Assembly (NCBI RefSeq): GCF_004296575.1 | Contig: NZ_SAYT01000011.1 | Location: 1-48,662, forward strand | Source of the DNA: Dyella amyloliquefaciens | GTDB taxonomy: Bacteria > Pseudomonadota > Gammaproteobacteria > Xanthomonadales > Rhodanobacteraceae | Direction: 5' to 3' | DNA: 48,662 bases | Part shown: in pieces, positions 8,804 to 17,534 of the stretch | Numbering within the stretch: position 1 is the first letter of the stretch | Layout of the letters: the number at the start of each line of letters is the position of its first letter | Notes under the pieces: model-generated | Seen by the model: only the letters and a program-made list of their open reading frames with translations | Databases searched by the model: none | Told to the model about the DNA's origin: nothing | Program-made: the position numbers and the translations under genes

Positions 8804-10190
8804 GCCACGTTCGGAAATCTGGATTGCCGACGACGATCGCGGCGTGCGTTTCGTGCTCGCCGAAGCCCTGCGCGACGCTGGTTTGCTGGTGCGCGAATTC
8901 GGGAGCGGCGAGGACGTGCGCGCTGCGCTGCGCGATGCGCGCCCTGCATTGTTGCTCACCGACGTACGCATGCCGGGCGAGGGCGGGCTGGCGCTGGTGG
9001 CGACGCTGAAGGCGCAGGACATCGGGCCGGTGATCGTGATGAGTGCGTTCACCGATGTGGCGACCACCGCCGCGGCATATCGCGCGGGTGCGGTGGACTA
9101 CCTCGCCAAGCCGTTCGACCTGGATCAGGCCGTAGCCGCGGTGCAACGCGCGCTCGCCGATGTACCGATTGCCCAGGCGCCGGCACCGGAGCCGACCACC
9201 ACGCATGCGCTGCTTGGCGAAAGTCCGGCGATGCGCGAGGTGTTCCGCTTGATCGGGCGTGTAGCGGCGAGCGATCTCAACGTGCTGATCACCGGTGAAA
9301 CCGGCACCGGCAAGGAGCTGGTGGCACGTGCGCTGCACGATGAAAGCGCGCGTCGCGACAAGGCCTTCGTCGCACTGAACACGGCGGCCATTCCCAGCGA
9401 GCTGCTGGAGAGCGAATTGTTTGGCCACGAAGCGGGTGCGTTCACCGGCGCCACGCGTCGCCATGCGGGCCGCTTTGAACAGGCCGAAGGTGGCACGCTG
9501 TTTCTCGACGAAATCGGCGACATGCCGCTCGCCCTGCAGACGCGCCTGCTGCGCGTGCTGGCCGGCGGCGAGTTCTATCGCGTCGGCGGACGCGAATTGA
9601 TTCGTGGCAACGTGCGCATCATCGCCGCCACCCACCAGGATCTCGACACGCGTGTGGCGGCGGGCCAGTTCCGTGCCGACCTCAAGCATCGCCTGGATGT
9701 GGTGCGCATCGAGTTGCCGCCGTTGCGCGAGCGCCGCAGCGACATCACCCTGCTGGCGCAGCACTTCCTCGCCTCGGCGGCGAAGGAGCTGAAGCTGCCG
9801 CCGAAGCGCTTTTCGCGGGCGGCGCTCAAGGCCATCGCGCAGCGCGATTTCCCCGGCAACGTCCGCGAGCTGGAAAACCTCTGCCGACGACTCGCGGTGA
9901 TTGCGCCGGGCGTGGAGATCCTTCCCGCCGACCTCGGCGCCACTACCAGTACTTCCACCGCCAGTGGCTGGACCGAGGCGCTGCGCGAGTGGGCCGTGCA
10001 GGCGCTGGCCGATGGCGAAGTGGATATCCACAACCGGGCTCGCGAAGCGCTGGACCAGACCCTGTTGCAGGTCGCGCTCGAGACCCATGAAGGTCATCGG
10101 CAGCATGCCGCAGCCGCGCTCGGCGTGGGACGCAACACGCTGACCCGAAAACTAGGGGCTTCGCGCACGCGACGCCCGTCCAAACCCTGA
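8796..10190 (+). CDS. glnG: nitrogen regulation response regulator GlnG (NtrC)
   Basis: 464 aa. ATG 8796 lies inside the end of glnL. The receiver domain (1-120) has acidic residues D12-D14, phospho-acceptor D56 (LLLTDVRMP) and K105 (LAKPFD). The AAA+ domain has Walker A GETGTGKE (167-174), the sigma-54 contact loop GAFTGA (214-219), Walker [14 protein letters not shown] and the arginine-finger region [13 protein letters not shown] Fis-type helix-turn-helix closes the protein ([32 protein letters not shown]). It activates sigma-54 promoters for nitrogen assimilation after phosphorylation by GlnL. Length is normal. Confidence 0.95.
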   Translation: MTEPRSEIWIADDDRGVRFVLAEALRDAGLLVREFGSGEDVRAALRDARPALLLTDVRMPGEGGLALVATLKAQDIGPVIVMSAFTDVATTAAAYRAGAVDYLAKPFDLDQAVAAVQRALADVPIAQAPAPEPTTTHALLGESPAMREVFRLIGRVAASDLNVLITGETGTGKELVARALHDESARRDKAFVALNTAAIPSELLESELFGHEAGAFTGATRRHAGRFEQAEGGTLFLDEIGDMPLALQTRLLRVLAGGEFYRVGGRELIRGNVRIIAATHQDLDTRVAAGQFRADLKHRLDVVRIELPPLRERRSDITLLAQHFLASAAKELKLPPKRFSRAALKAIAQRDFPGNVRELENLCRRLAVIAPGVEILPADLGATTSTSTASGWTEALREWAVQALADGEVDIHNRAREALDQTLLQVALETHEGHRQHAAAALGVGRNTLTRKLGASRTRRPSKP

Positions 10191-10201
10191 GTTCATACGA
10201 T

Positions 10202-10657
10202 ATGACGATCACCACCCGCCTCGCCGTTCGCTCCGACGTTTCCTCCATTGCGCAATGGAACGTCGCGATGGCCTGGGAAACCGAACACAAGGCATTGGAC
10301 CCGGCCGTGCTCGAGCGCGGCGTCACCGCCGTGTTCGACGAGCCGCGCCGCGGTTTCTATCTCGTGGCCGAACGTGACGGCGATGCCGTGGGCTGCCTGC
10401 TGGTGACCTACGAATGGAGCGACTGGCGCGCGGGCGATTTCTGGTGGATCCAGAGTGTCTACGTGGTGGAGTCGGCGCGTCGCGAAGGCGTCTTCCGAGG
10501 GTTGTATGAAGCAGTGAAGCAGCGCGCGCAGGATGCCGGCGCCGTGGGCCTGCGCCTGTACGTGGAAACAGAGAACGAGCGCGCGCAGCGCACCTATGCC
10601 GGACTGGGCATGGAGCGCTGCCACTACTACATGTACGAAGCCGAATTCACCCGATAG
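10202..10657 (+). CDS. GNAT-family N-acetyltransferase
   Basis: 151 aa, starting 11 bp after glnG on the same strand. It shows the GNAT order: N-terminal strand ITTRLAVRSDVSSIAQWN, central GFYLVAERDGDAVGCLLVTYEWSDW, motif A IQSVYVVESARREGVFRGLYEAVKQRA (acetyl-CoA site, with RREGVF replacing the usual R-x-x-G-x-G/A), and ENERAQRTYAGLGMERCHYYMYE. The substrate is unknown. Its place directly after glnLG may mean co-transcription but does not by itself imply a nitrogen role. Confidence 0.88.
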   Translation: MTITTRLAVRSDVSSIAQWNVAMAWETEHKALDPAVLERGVTAVFDEPRRGFYLVAERDGDAVGCLLVTYEWSDWRAGDFWWIQSVYVVESARREGVFRGLYEAVKQRAQDAGAVGLRLYVETENERAQRTYAGLGMERCHYYMYEAEFTR

Positions 10658-10662
10658 CCCTC

Positions 10663-10792
10663 GTAGGAGCGCACCCAGTGCGCGATGGGCGTTGAGCGAA
10701 GCCGGTTATGCACTCGATCCCGATAGCTGCCCGTCCAGAGACACTCGGCTGCACCGCTCCGTAGGCTGATCGCGCACTGGGTGCGCTCCTAC
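10663..10792. repeat. REP family 1, inverted pair 1 (REPIN-like)
   Basis: GTAGGAGCGCACCCAGTGCG... at 10663-10686 and its exact inverted copy at 10769-10792 (ending GTGCGCTCCTAC). Each unit contains a small internal palindrome (GCGCAC...GTGCGC). The pair fills the space between the convergent GNAT gene and the GGDEF-EAL gene. Confidence 0.85.
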
Positions 10793-10802
10793 AGGGAGTG
10801 TT

Positions 10803-13313
10803 TCAGGCGGCGGTGAGTTGTCGTTCGAACTCGCTCGCTGGCATCGCCGGGCCGAACAGGAAGCCCTGCAGCAACGAACAACCCGCGCGACGCAGATGTT
10901 CGGCCTGCGCCGGAGTTTCCACGCCCTCGGCCACCACGATCATGTCCAGGCCGTGCGCCATCGTGATGATGGCGTCGGTGATGGCGGCATTGTCCGCATC
11001 GGCGGCGATGTCGCGCACGAAGGTGCGGTCGATCTTCAGCGCGTCGATGGGGAAATACTTGAGATAGGAAAGGCTGCAATAGCCGGTACCGAAATCGTCC
11101 AGCGCCATGCTGACGCCCAGGTCCTTGATGCGCTGCATGAGCGCGCGGCTCTGGTCGCCGGCGGACATCACCATGCGCTCGGTCAGCTCCAGCTCGATCA
11201 GCGACGGCGGTAGATCCGCCTCGGCCAGCGCGGCCTGCAGGGTCGCGTGGAAGTCCGGGTGCTGGAACTGCGGCGCGGACACGTTGACGGCCACCACGAT
11301 CGGTCGCCCGGCCCGGTACCACTCGCCGGCCTGGCGGCAGGCTTCGCGCAACACCCATTCGCCGATGGGCACGATCAGGCCTGATTCCTCGGCGACCGGG
11401 ATGAATTCGTCGGGGACGTAGACCTCGCGGCCATCGACCTGCCAGCGCAACAAGGCTTCGGCGCCCACGATGCTGTCGTCGCGGGCGTCGACCTTGGGTT
11501 GGTAGTAGAGCTGGAGGTCGCCGCGACGCAGTGCCTTGCGCAGCTCCTGCTCGATGCGCAGGCGCGCGGCGGGGCGTTCGCTCATCGAGGGCGTGAAGAA
11601 GCGATAACCGTTGCGCCCGTGCACCTTCACTTCATAGGCGGCAATGTCGGCGTTGCGCAGCATCGTCTCGGCATCCGACGCGTCGTCGGGATACACGCTG
11701 ATGCCGACGCTGAAGCCGATGTTGAACTCGGCCATGCGACTGGCCGACGAGGCCTGCCACGTGCGCATCAGCTTCTCGCAGAGCTGGCTGGCGCCGGTGC
11801 GGCCGTCCACATGCGACAGCAGCACCACGAATTCGTCGCCGCCGACGCGGCTCACGGTGTCCTCGTTGCGCAGGTGCTCGCGCAGGTGCGCCGCGAACGC
11901 GCGCAGCAGGTCGTCGCCGGCGGCGTGGCCCAGGGTGTCGTTGATGAGCTTGAAGTGGTCGAGATCGATATGCAGCAGCGCCGCCTGGTCGTGGCGGCGC
12001 ACGGTGGCGACCAGCACCTGCTCCAGGCGCGACTGCAACAGGCTGCGATTGGGCAGGCCGGTGAGCGTGTCGTGCTGTGCCAGGTGCGCCATCTTCAGCG
12101 CGAGCGCGCGCGTTTCGCTGACGTCGTGGAATACCAGTACGCCGCCGATCACGCTGCCGGCGTGATCGTGGATGGAGGCGGCCGAATCCTCGATCGGCGT
12201 CTCGAAGCCGTTGCGGTGCAGCAGCACCGCGTTGCCCTTCAACTCGACGATGGCGTCGCGCGCGATCGCGTCCAGCAGCGGGTTGTGCAGCGGCTGGCGC
12301 GTGCGGCTGTCCATCAGGCGGAACACTTCGCTCATGGGCCTGCCGACGGCTTCGGCATGGCTCCAGCCGGTCATCGCCTCGGCGATGGGGTTGAGCGAGG
12401 TGATGCGGTGGTTCAGGTCGGTGGTGATCACTGCGTCGCCGATCGAGCGCAGCGTCACCTCGGCCAGTTCGCGTTCGCGGAACAGCGCCTCCTCGTAGGC
12501 TTTGCGCTGGCTGATATCCATGATCTGCGCAATCGCCTGGAAGGGCTCGCCCCCCACGCCGCGCACCACCGAGACGCTCAGCAGCACGTGGACCGAACGG
12601 CCATCGCGATGGATGTAGCGTTTTTCCAGCTGATAGGTCTCGCGGTCGCCCTCGCGCAGCGAGCGCGACAGCTCGCGGGAGGTGGCAAGGTCGTCGGGAT
12701 GCGTCAGGTCGATGAGGGACATCGACAGCAGTTCCTGCTCGTCGTAGCCCAGCATCTGGCACAGTGCATCGTTGACCCGCAGCATGAAGCCCCCCGGCGT
12801 GACCAGGGCCATGCCGATCGGCGCGTGCTGGAACGCGCCGTTCATGCGCTGCTCGCTTTCACGCAAGCGGGTTTCGAGCGCGTGTCGCTCGGTGATATCG
12901 ACGAACACGGTGAAGACGCCGCGCACCTGGCCGTCGTCATCGAAGTCGGGTTGGAAATTGCCGTGTACGTAGCGGCGGGCCGGTTCGGCGAACAACTCGC
13001 CCTCGTAGACGGCCGCCTCGCCCGCCAGCGCCTGGTCGAGGCAGGCGCCGGCCTGGCGCAGGCTCCAGGCGTCCATGACTTCGTCCACCGTGCGACCCAC
13101 GATGCGCTTCGGATCGAGCTTGACCCAGCTGCCGTGTGCGGCGCTGGCAAAGCGGAAGCGTCGCTGGCGGTCGATATAGGTGATGAGCGCGGGCGCACCC
13201 TGCAGCACGTGAGCGGGCCACTGGCCCTCTCCACCGGCTGGGACGAACTCGCGATCGGATGGTTGCACTGCGTGTCGCCCGCCGGCGCTCCCCTGCGCCC
13301 GTCGCAGCATCAT
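10803..13313 (-). CDS. PAS-PAS-PAS-GGDEF-EAL cyclic-di-GMP protein
   Basis: 836 aa, with no membrane segment. Three PAS/PAC units are visible: APALITYIDRQRRFRFASAAH... to VDITERHALETRL; FQHAPIGMALVTPGGFMLRVN... to MDISQRKAYEEAL; and LRSIGDAVITTDLNHRITSLN... to FHDVSETRALAL. A GGDEF domain follows with DTLTGLPNR, DLDHFK and intact RVGGDEFVVLL, then an EAL domain with AEALLRW, NVSA, LELTER, DDFGTGYCSLSYL, KIDRTFV and EGVET. Both catalytic cores look intact, so synthesis and breakdown of c-di-GMP are both possible. The segment after the GGDEF helix reads AAYEVKVHGRN where most members have M-Y-x-A-K. Start codon choice (13313 or 13310) is uncertain because no strong ribosome site is seen. Confidence 0.93.
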   Translation of the reverse strand: MMLRRAQGSAGGRHAVQPSDREFVPAGGEGQWPAHVLQGAPALITYIDRQRRFRFASAAHGSWVKLDPKRIVGRTVDEVMDAWSLRQAGACLDQALAGEAAVYEGELFAEPARRYVHGNFQPDFDDDGQVRGVFTVFVDITERHALETRLRESEQRMNGAFQHAPIGMALVTPGGFMLRVNDALCQMLGYDEQELLSMSLIDLTHPDDLATSRELSRSLREGDRETYQLEKRYIHRDGRSVHVLLSVSVVRGVGGEPFQAIAQIMDISQRKAYEEALFRERELAEVTLRSIGDAVITTDLNHRITSLNPIAEAMTGWSHAEAVGRPMSEVFRLMDSRTRQPLHNPLLDAIARDAIVELKGNAVLLHRNGFETPIEDSAASIHDHAGSVIGGVLVFHDVSETRALALKMAHLAQHDTLTGLPNRSLLQSRLEQVLVATVRRHDQAALLHIDLDHFKLINDTLGHAAGDDLLRAFAAHLREHLRNEDTVSRVGGDEFVVLLSHVDGRTGASQLCEKLMRTWQASSASRMAEFNIGFSVGISVYPDDASDAETMLRNADIAAYEVKVHGRNGYRFFTPSMSERPAARLRIEQELRKALRRGDLQLYYQPKVDARDDSIVGAEALLRWQVDGREVYVPDEFIPVAEESGLIVPIGEWVLREACRQAGEWYRAGRPIVVAVNVSAPQFQHPDFHATLQAALAEADLPPSLIELELTERMVMSAGDQSRALMQRIKDLGVSMALDDFGTGYCSLSYLKYFPIDALKIDRTFVRDIAADADNAAITDAIITMAHGLDMIVVAEGVETPAQAEHLRRAGCSLLQGFLFGPAMPASEFERQLTAA

Positions 13314-13396
13314 GCGCCAAGTGAGGACAGATGTGCAGATGGCGCGAAGCGTTTGCGATGAACGGCCGTCGCCGGGGCGACGGCCGGACGGACGGG

Positions 13397-14533
13397 TCAG
13401 TGCAGCAGTTCGGAAGGCGCGCCGAGCAGGCCGTCGTCGTCGAGCAGGATGCGGCCCAGTGCGTGCAGGTCGGGGGCAATACCGTATTGATCCGCCAGGG
13501 TGGCCGCCAACGGTCCCAATGCCCTGGGGTGCAGCGGATAACCATGGGCGAGCACGCGGGCGCGACCACCTTCGCCGCGCTGGGCCACGGTCACTGCAAT
13601 CACGCCCAGGCCGGGAGCCTCGTGCGCATACAGCGCGGGTGCGTCATAACCCGCATCGGCTGTGTCCCGTGCTTCCACCAGATAGCCACTGGTGGGTGCG
13701 GTTCCCGACAGCACCAGCGGCAGGTGATGGGCATCGAGCAGAGCCGCGTACTGGCGCAATTCAAAAACGATGCCGGCGAGGTCGTGGGCGCGTTGCACGC
13801 GATCGTCGCCCTGCGCACGCAGCCACTCGGTAGGCGACTGCGCCTCCACCGCACCATCGTGGTAACGCAGCGCCAGGCCGCGCGCGCTCAGCGTGGTCTC
13901 GTCGCGATAGGGCGTGAGCAGCGCGGCTTCCAGCAGGGTCCACAGCGGCGCGAGGTTCACGTGCTCGTACTGCACACAGGTCAGTGCAAGCAGGTCGTTG
14001 CGGCTGAGGTAGCGGGCATGTTCCAGGCGCACGCCGAGCGTGCGCATCAGCCAGTCGGACGTGCGCTCGCCGGCTTCGCCGCGACCGACCAGTTCCACTT
14101 CGAGCTTCTCGGACAGAGTCTCGGCCAACGCTTCCGGTGCGAGCAGCGAGATCGGCAGCAGGCGCATCGGGCCATCCGCGAAAGCCGCTTCCGGTTCCAG
14201 CGGCTGAGCGGGCATGTGGCCTTCATGGGTACCGAAGGCCACCACGTTCTCCAGATGGCCTCGCGGCACGCGGCGCGCCAGCTCATCCAGCGTGCCCCAC
14301 ACCGGGAAGCCCGGGCGCAGCAGTTCCACCGCGTCGAACAACGCACCGGCCAGGGCGAGGCGCGCCTCGTCCACCTGCGGCACCAGCGTATGGAGGTCGG
14401 CGGCCACCAGGGCTGCGAGTTCCGCGGCTTCGTCGCGGCTCAGCGTGCGGTGGGAGGGCGTGTCGCCGGCCGACAATTCCAGGGCCAGGACCACGGGCAG
14501 GGCGACGAGCGTTTGTGCTTCCACGGATGACAA
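13397..14533 (-). CDS. conserved hypothetical protein
   Basis: 378 aa, transcribed divergently from the thiolase gene. The protein is rich in Leu, Ala and Glu/Asp with no signal peptide and no clear membrane segment. Distinctive stretches include RVPRGHLENVVAFGTHEGHMPAQ, RLLPISLLAPEALAETL, VRLEHARYLSRNDLLALTCVQYEHV and the acidic C-terminus (LGRILLDDDGLLGAPSELLH). I do not recognise a family and see no catalytic motif. Codon use agrees with its neighbours, so it is likely a native gene. The start at 14533 is the only good ATG before in-frame family-like sequence begins. Confidence 0.75.
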   Translation of the reverse strand: MSSVEAQTLVALPVVLALELSAGDTPSHRTLSRDEAAELAALVAADLHTLVPQVDEARLALAGALFDAVELLRPGFPVWGTLDELARRVPRGHLENVVAFGTHEGHMPAQPLEPEAAFADGPMRLLPISLLAPEALAETLSEKLEVELVGRGEAGERTSDWLMRTLGVRLEHARYLSRNDLLALTCVQYEHVNLAPLWTLLEAALLTPYRDETTLSARGLALRYHDGAVEAQSPTEWLRAQGDDRVQRAHDLAGIVFELRQYAALLDAHHLPLVLSGTAPTSGYLVEARDTADAGYDAPALYAHEAPGLGVIAVTVAQRGEGGRARVLAHGYPLHPRALGPLAATLADQYGIAPDLHALGRILLDDDGLLGAPSELLH

Positions 14534-14641
14534 ACCCGAACAGCGAAAGAACCGAATTCTAGCATTCGGGACTTTTGGGCTTCCGCGGGGCGGCAGGGCG
14601 GGTTAGCCTTGACGACTCGGCTTTTCTGGATCTGGTCCACC

Positions 14642-15925
14642 ATGGAAAACACGCTCAAGCGCGTCGGTGTGATTGGCGGCGTACGCATTCCTTTCTGCCG
14701 CAACAACACCGCTTACGCCGATGTCGGCAATTTCGGCATGTCGGTGAAGGTGCTTGGGTCGCTGGTGGAACGCTACGGGCTGCACGGCCAGGAGCTGGGC
14801 GAAGTGGCCATGGGTGCGGTGATCAAGCACTCCTCCGAATGGAACCTGGCCCGCGAAGCCGTGTTGTCCTCGGGCCTGGCCCCGACCACGCCGGCCATCA
14901 CCACGGCACGCGCCTGCGGCACCTCGCTGGACAACGCCATCATCGTCGCCAACAAGATCGCCACCGGGCAGATCGAGGCGGGCATCGCCGGCGGTTCGGA
15001 CACCACCAGCGACGTGCCGATCGTGCTCGGCGAGCGGCTACGCAAGCGCCTGCTCGCGGTCAATCGTGGCAAGACCTGGCAGGACAAGCTGCGCGCCGCC
15101 ACCCAGGGTTTCTCGTTCCGGGAATTCAAGCCGGCGTTCCCGGGCGTGGCCGAGCCGCGCACGGGCATGTCGATGGGCGATCATTGCGAGAAGATGGCCA
15201 AGGAGTGGCATATCAACCGCCAGTCCCAGGATCAGCTCGCGCTGGACAGCCATCACAAGCTGGCCGCGGCGTATGACGCGGGTTTCTTCGAGGACCTGGT
15301 GGTGTCGTTCCGCGGTTTGAAACGCGACGGTTTCCTGCGTCCCGATTCGACCATGGAGAAGCTGGGCTCGCTCAAGCCGGCCTTCGACAAGAGCTCCGGC
15401 CACGGCACGCTCACCGCGGGCAATTCCACCGGCTTATCCGATGGCGCAGCGGCGGTGTTGCTGGGCACGGAGGAATGGGCGGCCAAACGTGGGCTCACCG
15501 TGCAGGCGTGGTTCCGCGATGCCGAAGTGGCCGCGGTCGACTTTGTGCACGGCGAGGGCCTGCTGATGGCGCCGACCGTGGCGGTGCCGCGCATGCTGGC
15601 GCGCAACGGCCTCACCCTGCAGGACTTCGACTTCTACGAAATCCACGAAGCCTTCGCCGCGCAGGTGCTGTGCACGCTGCGCGCGTGGGAAAGCGCGGAC
15701 TACTGCAAGAACCGCCTGGGCCTCGACCAGCCGCTCGGCGCGATCGATCCGGCCAAGCTCAACGTGCATGGTTCCAGCCTCGCGGTGGGCCATCCGTTCG
15801 CAGCCACCGGCGCGCGCATCGTCGCCACGCTGGCGAAGATGCTGGAACAGAAGGGTTCGGGCCGTGGCCTGATCTCCATCTGCACGGCCGGCGGCATGGG
15901 CGTCACCGCCATCCTCGAGCGCTGA
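14642..15925 (+). CDS. fadI: acetyl-CoA C-acyltransferase (thiolase, FadI-like)
   Basis: 427 aa from ATG 14642; an upstream ATG at 14609 lacks family sequence. It begins KRVGVIGGVRIPFCRNN, typical of FadI-type thiolases. The acyl-accepting Cys is C92 in ARACGTSLDNA (where many thiolases have A-C-A-S-G). The other catalytic motifs are EIHEAFAAQV (equivalent to NEAFA), GSSLAVGHPFAATGAR with the catalytic His, and CTAGGMG near the end with the second Cys. It cleaves 3-ketoacyl-CoA in beta-oxidation, or condenses acetyl-CoA in reverse. No partner hydratase/dehydrogenase gene is adjacent, so it is not in a fadIJ operon here. Confidence 0.9.
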   Translation: MENTLKRVGVIGGVRIPFCRNNTAYADVGNFGMSVKVLGSLVERYGLHGQELGEVAMGAVIKHSSEWNLAREAVLSSGLAPTTPAITTARACGTSLDNAIIVANKIATGQIEAGIAGGSDTTSDVPIVLGERLRKRLLAVNRGKTWQDKLRAATQGFSFREFKPAFPGVAEPRTGMSMGDHCEKMAKEWHINRQSQDQLALDSHHKLAAAYDAGFFEDLVVSFRGLKRDGFLRPDSTMEKLGSLKPAFDKSSGHGTLTAGNSTGLSDGAAAVLLGTEEWAAKRGLTVQAWFRDAEVAAVDFVHGEGLLMAPTVAVPRMLARNGLTLQDFDFYEIHEAFAAQVLCTLRAWESADYCKNRLGLDQPLGAIDPAKLNVHGSSLAVGHPFAATGARIVATLAKMLEQKGSGRGLISICTAGGMGVTAILER

Positions 15926-15953
15926 GCGCTTCCGCGCGATCCCTCCTGTTTGC

Positions 15954-16460
15954 ATGTTGCGATTGCGCACCACCACCGGCCTCAGTCTGCTCGCCCTGAT
16001 GGTGGGCATCGCGGGCACGGCCTGGTTGAGCACGTTCACCGATCAGTGGAAGGGTCCTGCAGGCGTGGTGGTCACCAACGTCGACAAGGTGCGCACCGTG
16101 TTGCGCCGCCACTCGCGCCCCGCGCATTCGACAGCACCACCCATGCATGAATCGGCAACCGCCATGGCCGCCGTACCGCGCGCGGAAGCCGCACCGGCAT
16201 TGCCCTCGCTGACACCCATCGACATGCCGTCGTTGCCCGGTTCCTTGTTCGGGCACGCAGCCTCGGGCCAGGGGCGCGTGGTGCTGCGGCTGACGGTGGA
16301 TGGCGAAGGCCACGCGGAGTCCGCCTCGGTGGCGCAATCCAGCGGCAATGCTGAATTGGACGATCGCGCGGTGCGCATGGCGCTGGGCTGGCGCTTTGCT
16401 GTGCCGTCGGATCACCCGTCGGGTCTCACTGGTCAATTGGTGATGCGCTTCGACCAGTAG
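15954..16460 (+). CDS. TonB C-terminal domain protein
   Basis: 168 aa. One N-terminal membrane segment (residues 7-26, TGLSLLALMVGIAGTAWLS) is followed by a linker with His, Ala and Pro and a TonB-type C-terminal domain from about residue 105: GQGRVVLRLTVDGEGHAESASVAQSSGNAELDDRAVRMALGWRFAVP. This would place the domain in the periplasm, like the energy transducers of outer-membrane receptors. The linker is short (about 75 residues) compared with a true TonB. No exbB/exbD is near. It starts 28 bp after the thiolase stop. Confidence 0.8.
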   Translation: MLRLRTTTGLSLLALMVGIAGTAWLSTFTDQWKGPAGVVVTNVDKVRTVLRRHSRPAHSTAPPMHESATAMAAVPRAEAAPALPSLTPIDMPSLPGSLFGHAASGQGRVVLRLTVDGEGHAESASVAQSSGNAELDDRAVRMALGWRFAVPSDHPSGLTGQLVMRFDQ

Positions 16461-16483
16461 AGCGCGCACGCTCCCTCTGTAAT

Positions 16484-17488
16484 GTAGGAGCGCACCCTGT
16501 GCGCGATCGCCTTTCGCCTCGGACTTTATGTTCGTCATTCCTGCGAACGCAGGAATCCAGTGACTTTGGCCTTCGGTAGCTGCGCTATCGCCAGAGTGCC
16601 GCTTACGACGCAAAGCTAGTCCCTGTGGGACGCAGCGGGCGTTTCGATCTCCTGCCGGGGAAGCGCAGCTAGTCCCGTGGGAAGCTCGAGTCACTTTTCT
16701 TTTGCTGGCCCACGCACGCGCTCTTTGCGTGCGAACGGCGAAGCCGGCCCGAAGGGCGGAGGGCGAATGCCCGGAGTCAAAGTCCCACGGGATTAGCTTC
16801 GCGTCAAAAGTAACCCAAAGAAAACGACCTTCAGAGCCAGAGCTGGCAGCGGGACGAAGGGAAAAGCTATTGGGGGTTCCGGAGCCCTGATTGCGACCGC
16901 CTCCACCTACAGCGCGCGGCTACACCGCAACGCGCCAATGCGTTGAGGACTTAAAGCCGCGCCCGCTTCGCTCCCTCTCCCCGCCGGGGAGAGGGCTGGG
17001 GTGAGGGGTCAATCTTGCGAGAACTCCCAAAGCTACCCAACACAGGCTTTAAGCCCTCAACGCCACGGCGCGTTGCGGTGTAGCGGCGCCCTTCGAGGTA
17101 GCACGTCCCTGATTCGGCTTGCCCCGGCCTTCCGACGCTTATATCCCCATAACGCTATGAGCCTTGGCTCTTAAGGCCATTTTCTTTGGGTTACTTTTCT
17201 TTGACTCCGGGCATTCGCCCTCCGCCCTTCGGGCCGGCTTCGCCGTTCGCACGCAAAGAACGCGTGCGTGGGCCAGCAAAAGAAAAGTGACTCGAGCTTC
17301 CCACAGGGACTAGCTGCGCGTCGCCGGCAGGGGATCGAAACGCCCGCCGCGTCCCACAGGGACTAGCTTTGCGTCGTAAGCGGCACTCTGGCAGTGGCGC
17401 GGCTACCGGAGGCCAAGGCCCGCTCTCGTAAAGACGACAATTATGAAAACCGAGGCGTAAGGCGATCGCGCACTGGGTGCGCTCCTAC
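16484..17488. repeat. 1-kb nested palindromic composite element
   Basis: A noncoding block between two convergent genes. The outer ends are REP family 1 units in inverted orientation (16484-16507 and 17465-17488). Inside them a left arm (to about 16835) and a right arm (from about 17163) are near-complete inverted copies: shared stretches include CCAGAGTGCCGCTTACGACG, AGCTCGAGTCACTTTTCTTT, GGCCCACGCACGCG and GCCGGCCCGAAGGGCGGAGG. A second, inner inverted repeat of 40 bp lies at 16919-16958 / 17045-17084 (GCTACACCGCAACGCGCC start). The centre holds CCCTCTCCCC...GGGGAGAGGG (about 16972-16995). No gene is supported inside it. Confidence 0.9.
16531..16564. repeat. single unit of REP family 2 inside the left arm
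   Basis: CGTCATTCCTGCGAACGCAG then GAATCCAGTGA. It matches the family found as a pair at 25819-25940 (CGTCATTCCGGC...GGAATCCAGT). The matching place in the right arm of the 1-kb element is diverged and shorter, so the arms are not identical here. Confidence 0.65.
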
Positions 17489-17534
17489 AAAAAAGTGAAA
17501 CGTAAGCGCGAGATCAGAAAACATAGGCGCCAGA

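Noticed and set aside
7875-10106. A 743-codon minus-strand frame across glnL and glnG
   Set aside because: Antisense to two recognisable nitrogen-regulation genes; the product is Arg/Gln/Ala rich without domains.
11499-13361. A 620-codon plus-strand frame across the GGDEF-EAL gene
   Set aside because: Antisense shadow; the reverse strand has complete PAS, GGDEF and EAL motifs.
16484-17488. CRISPR array or insertion sequence with a transposase
   Set aside because: The repeats are inverted arms and dispersed units rather than regular direct repeats with spacers, and no frame inside encodes a transposase-like protein.
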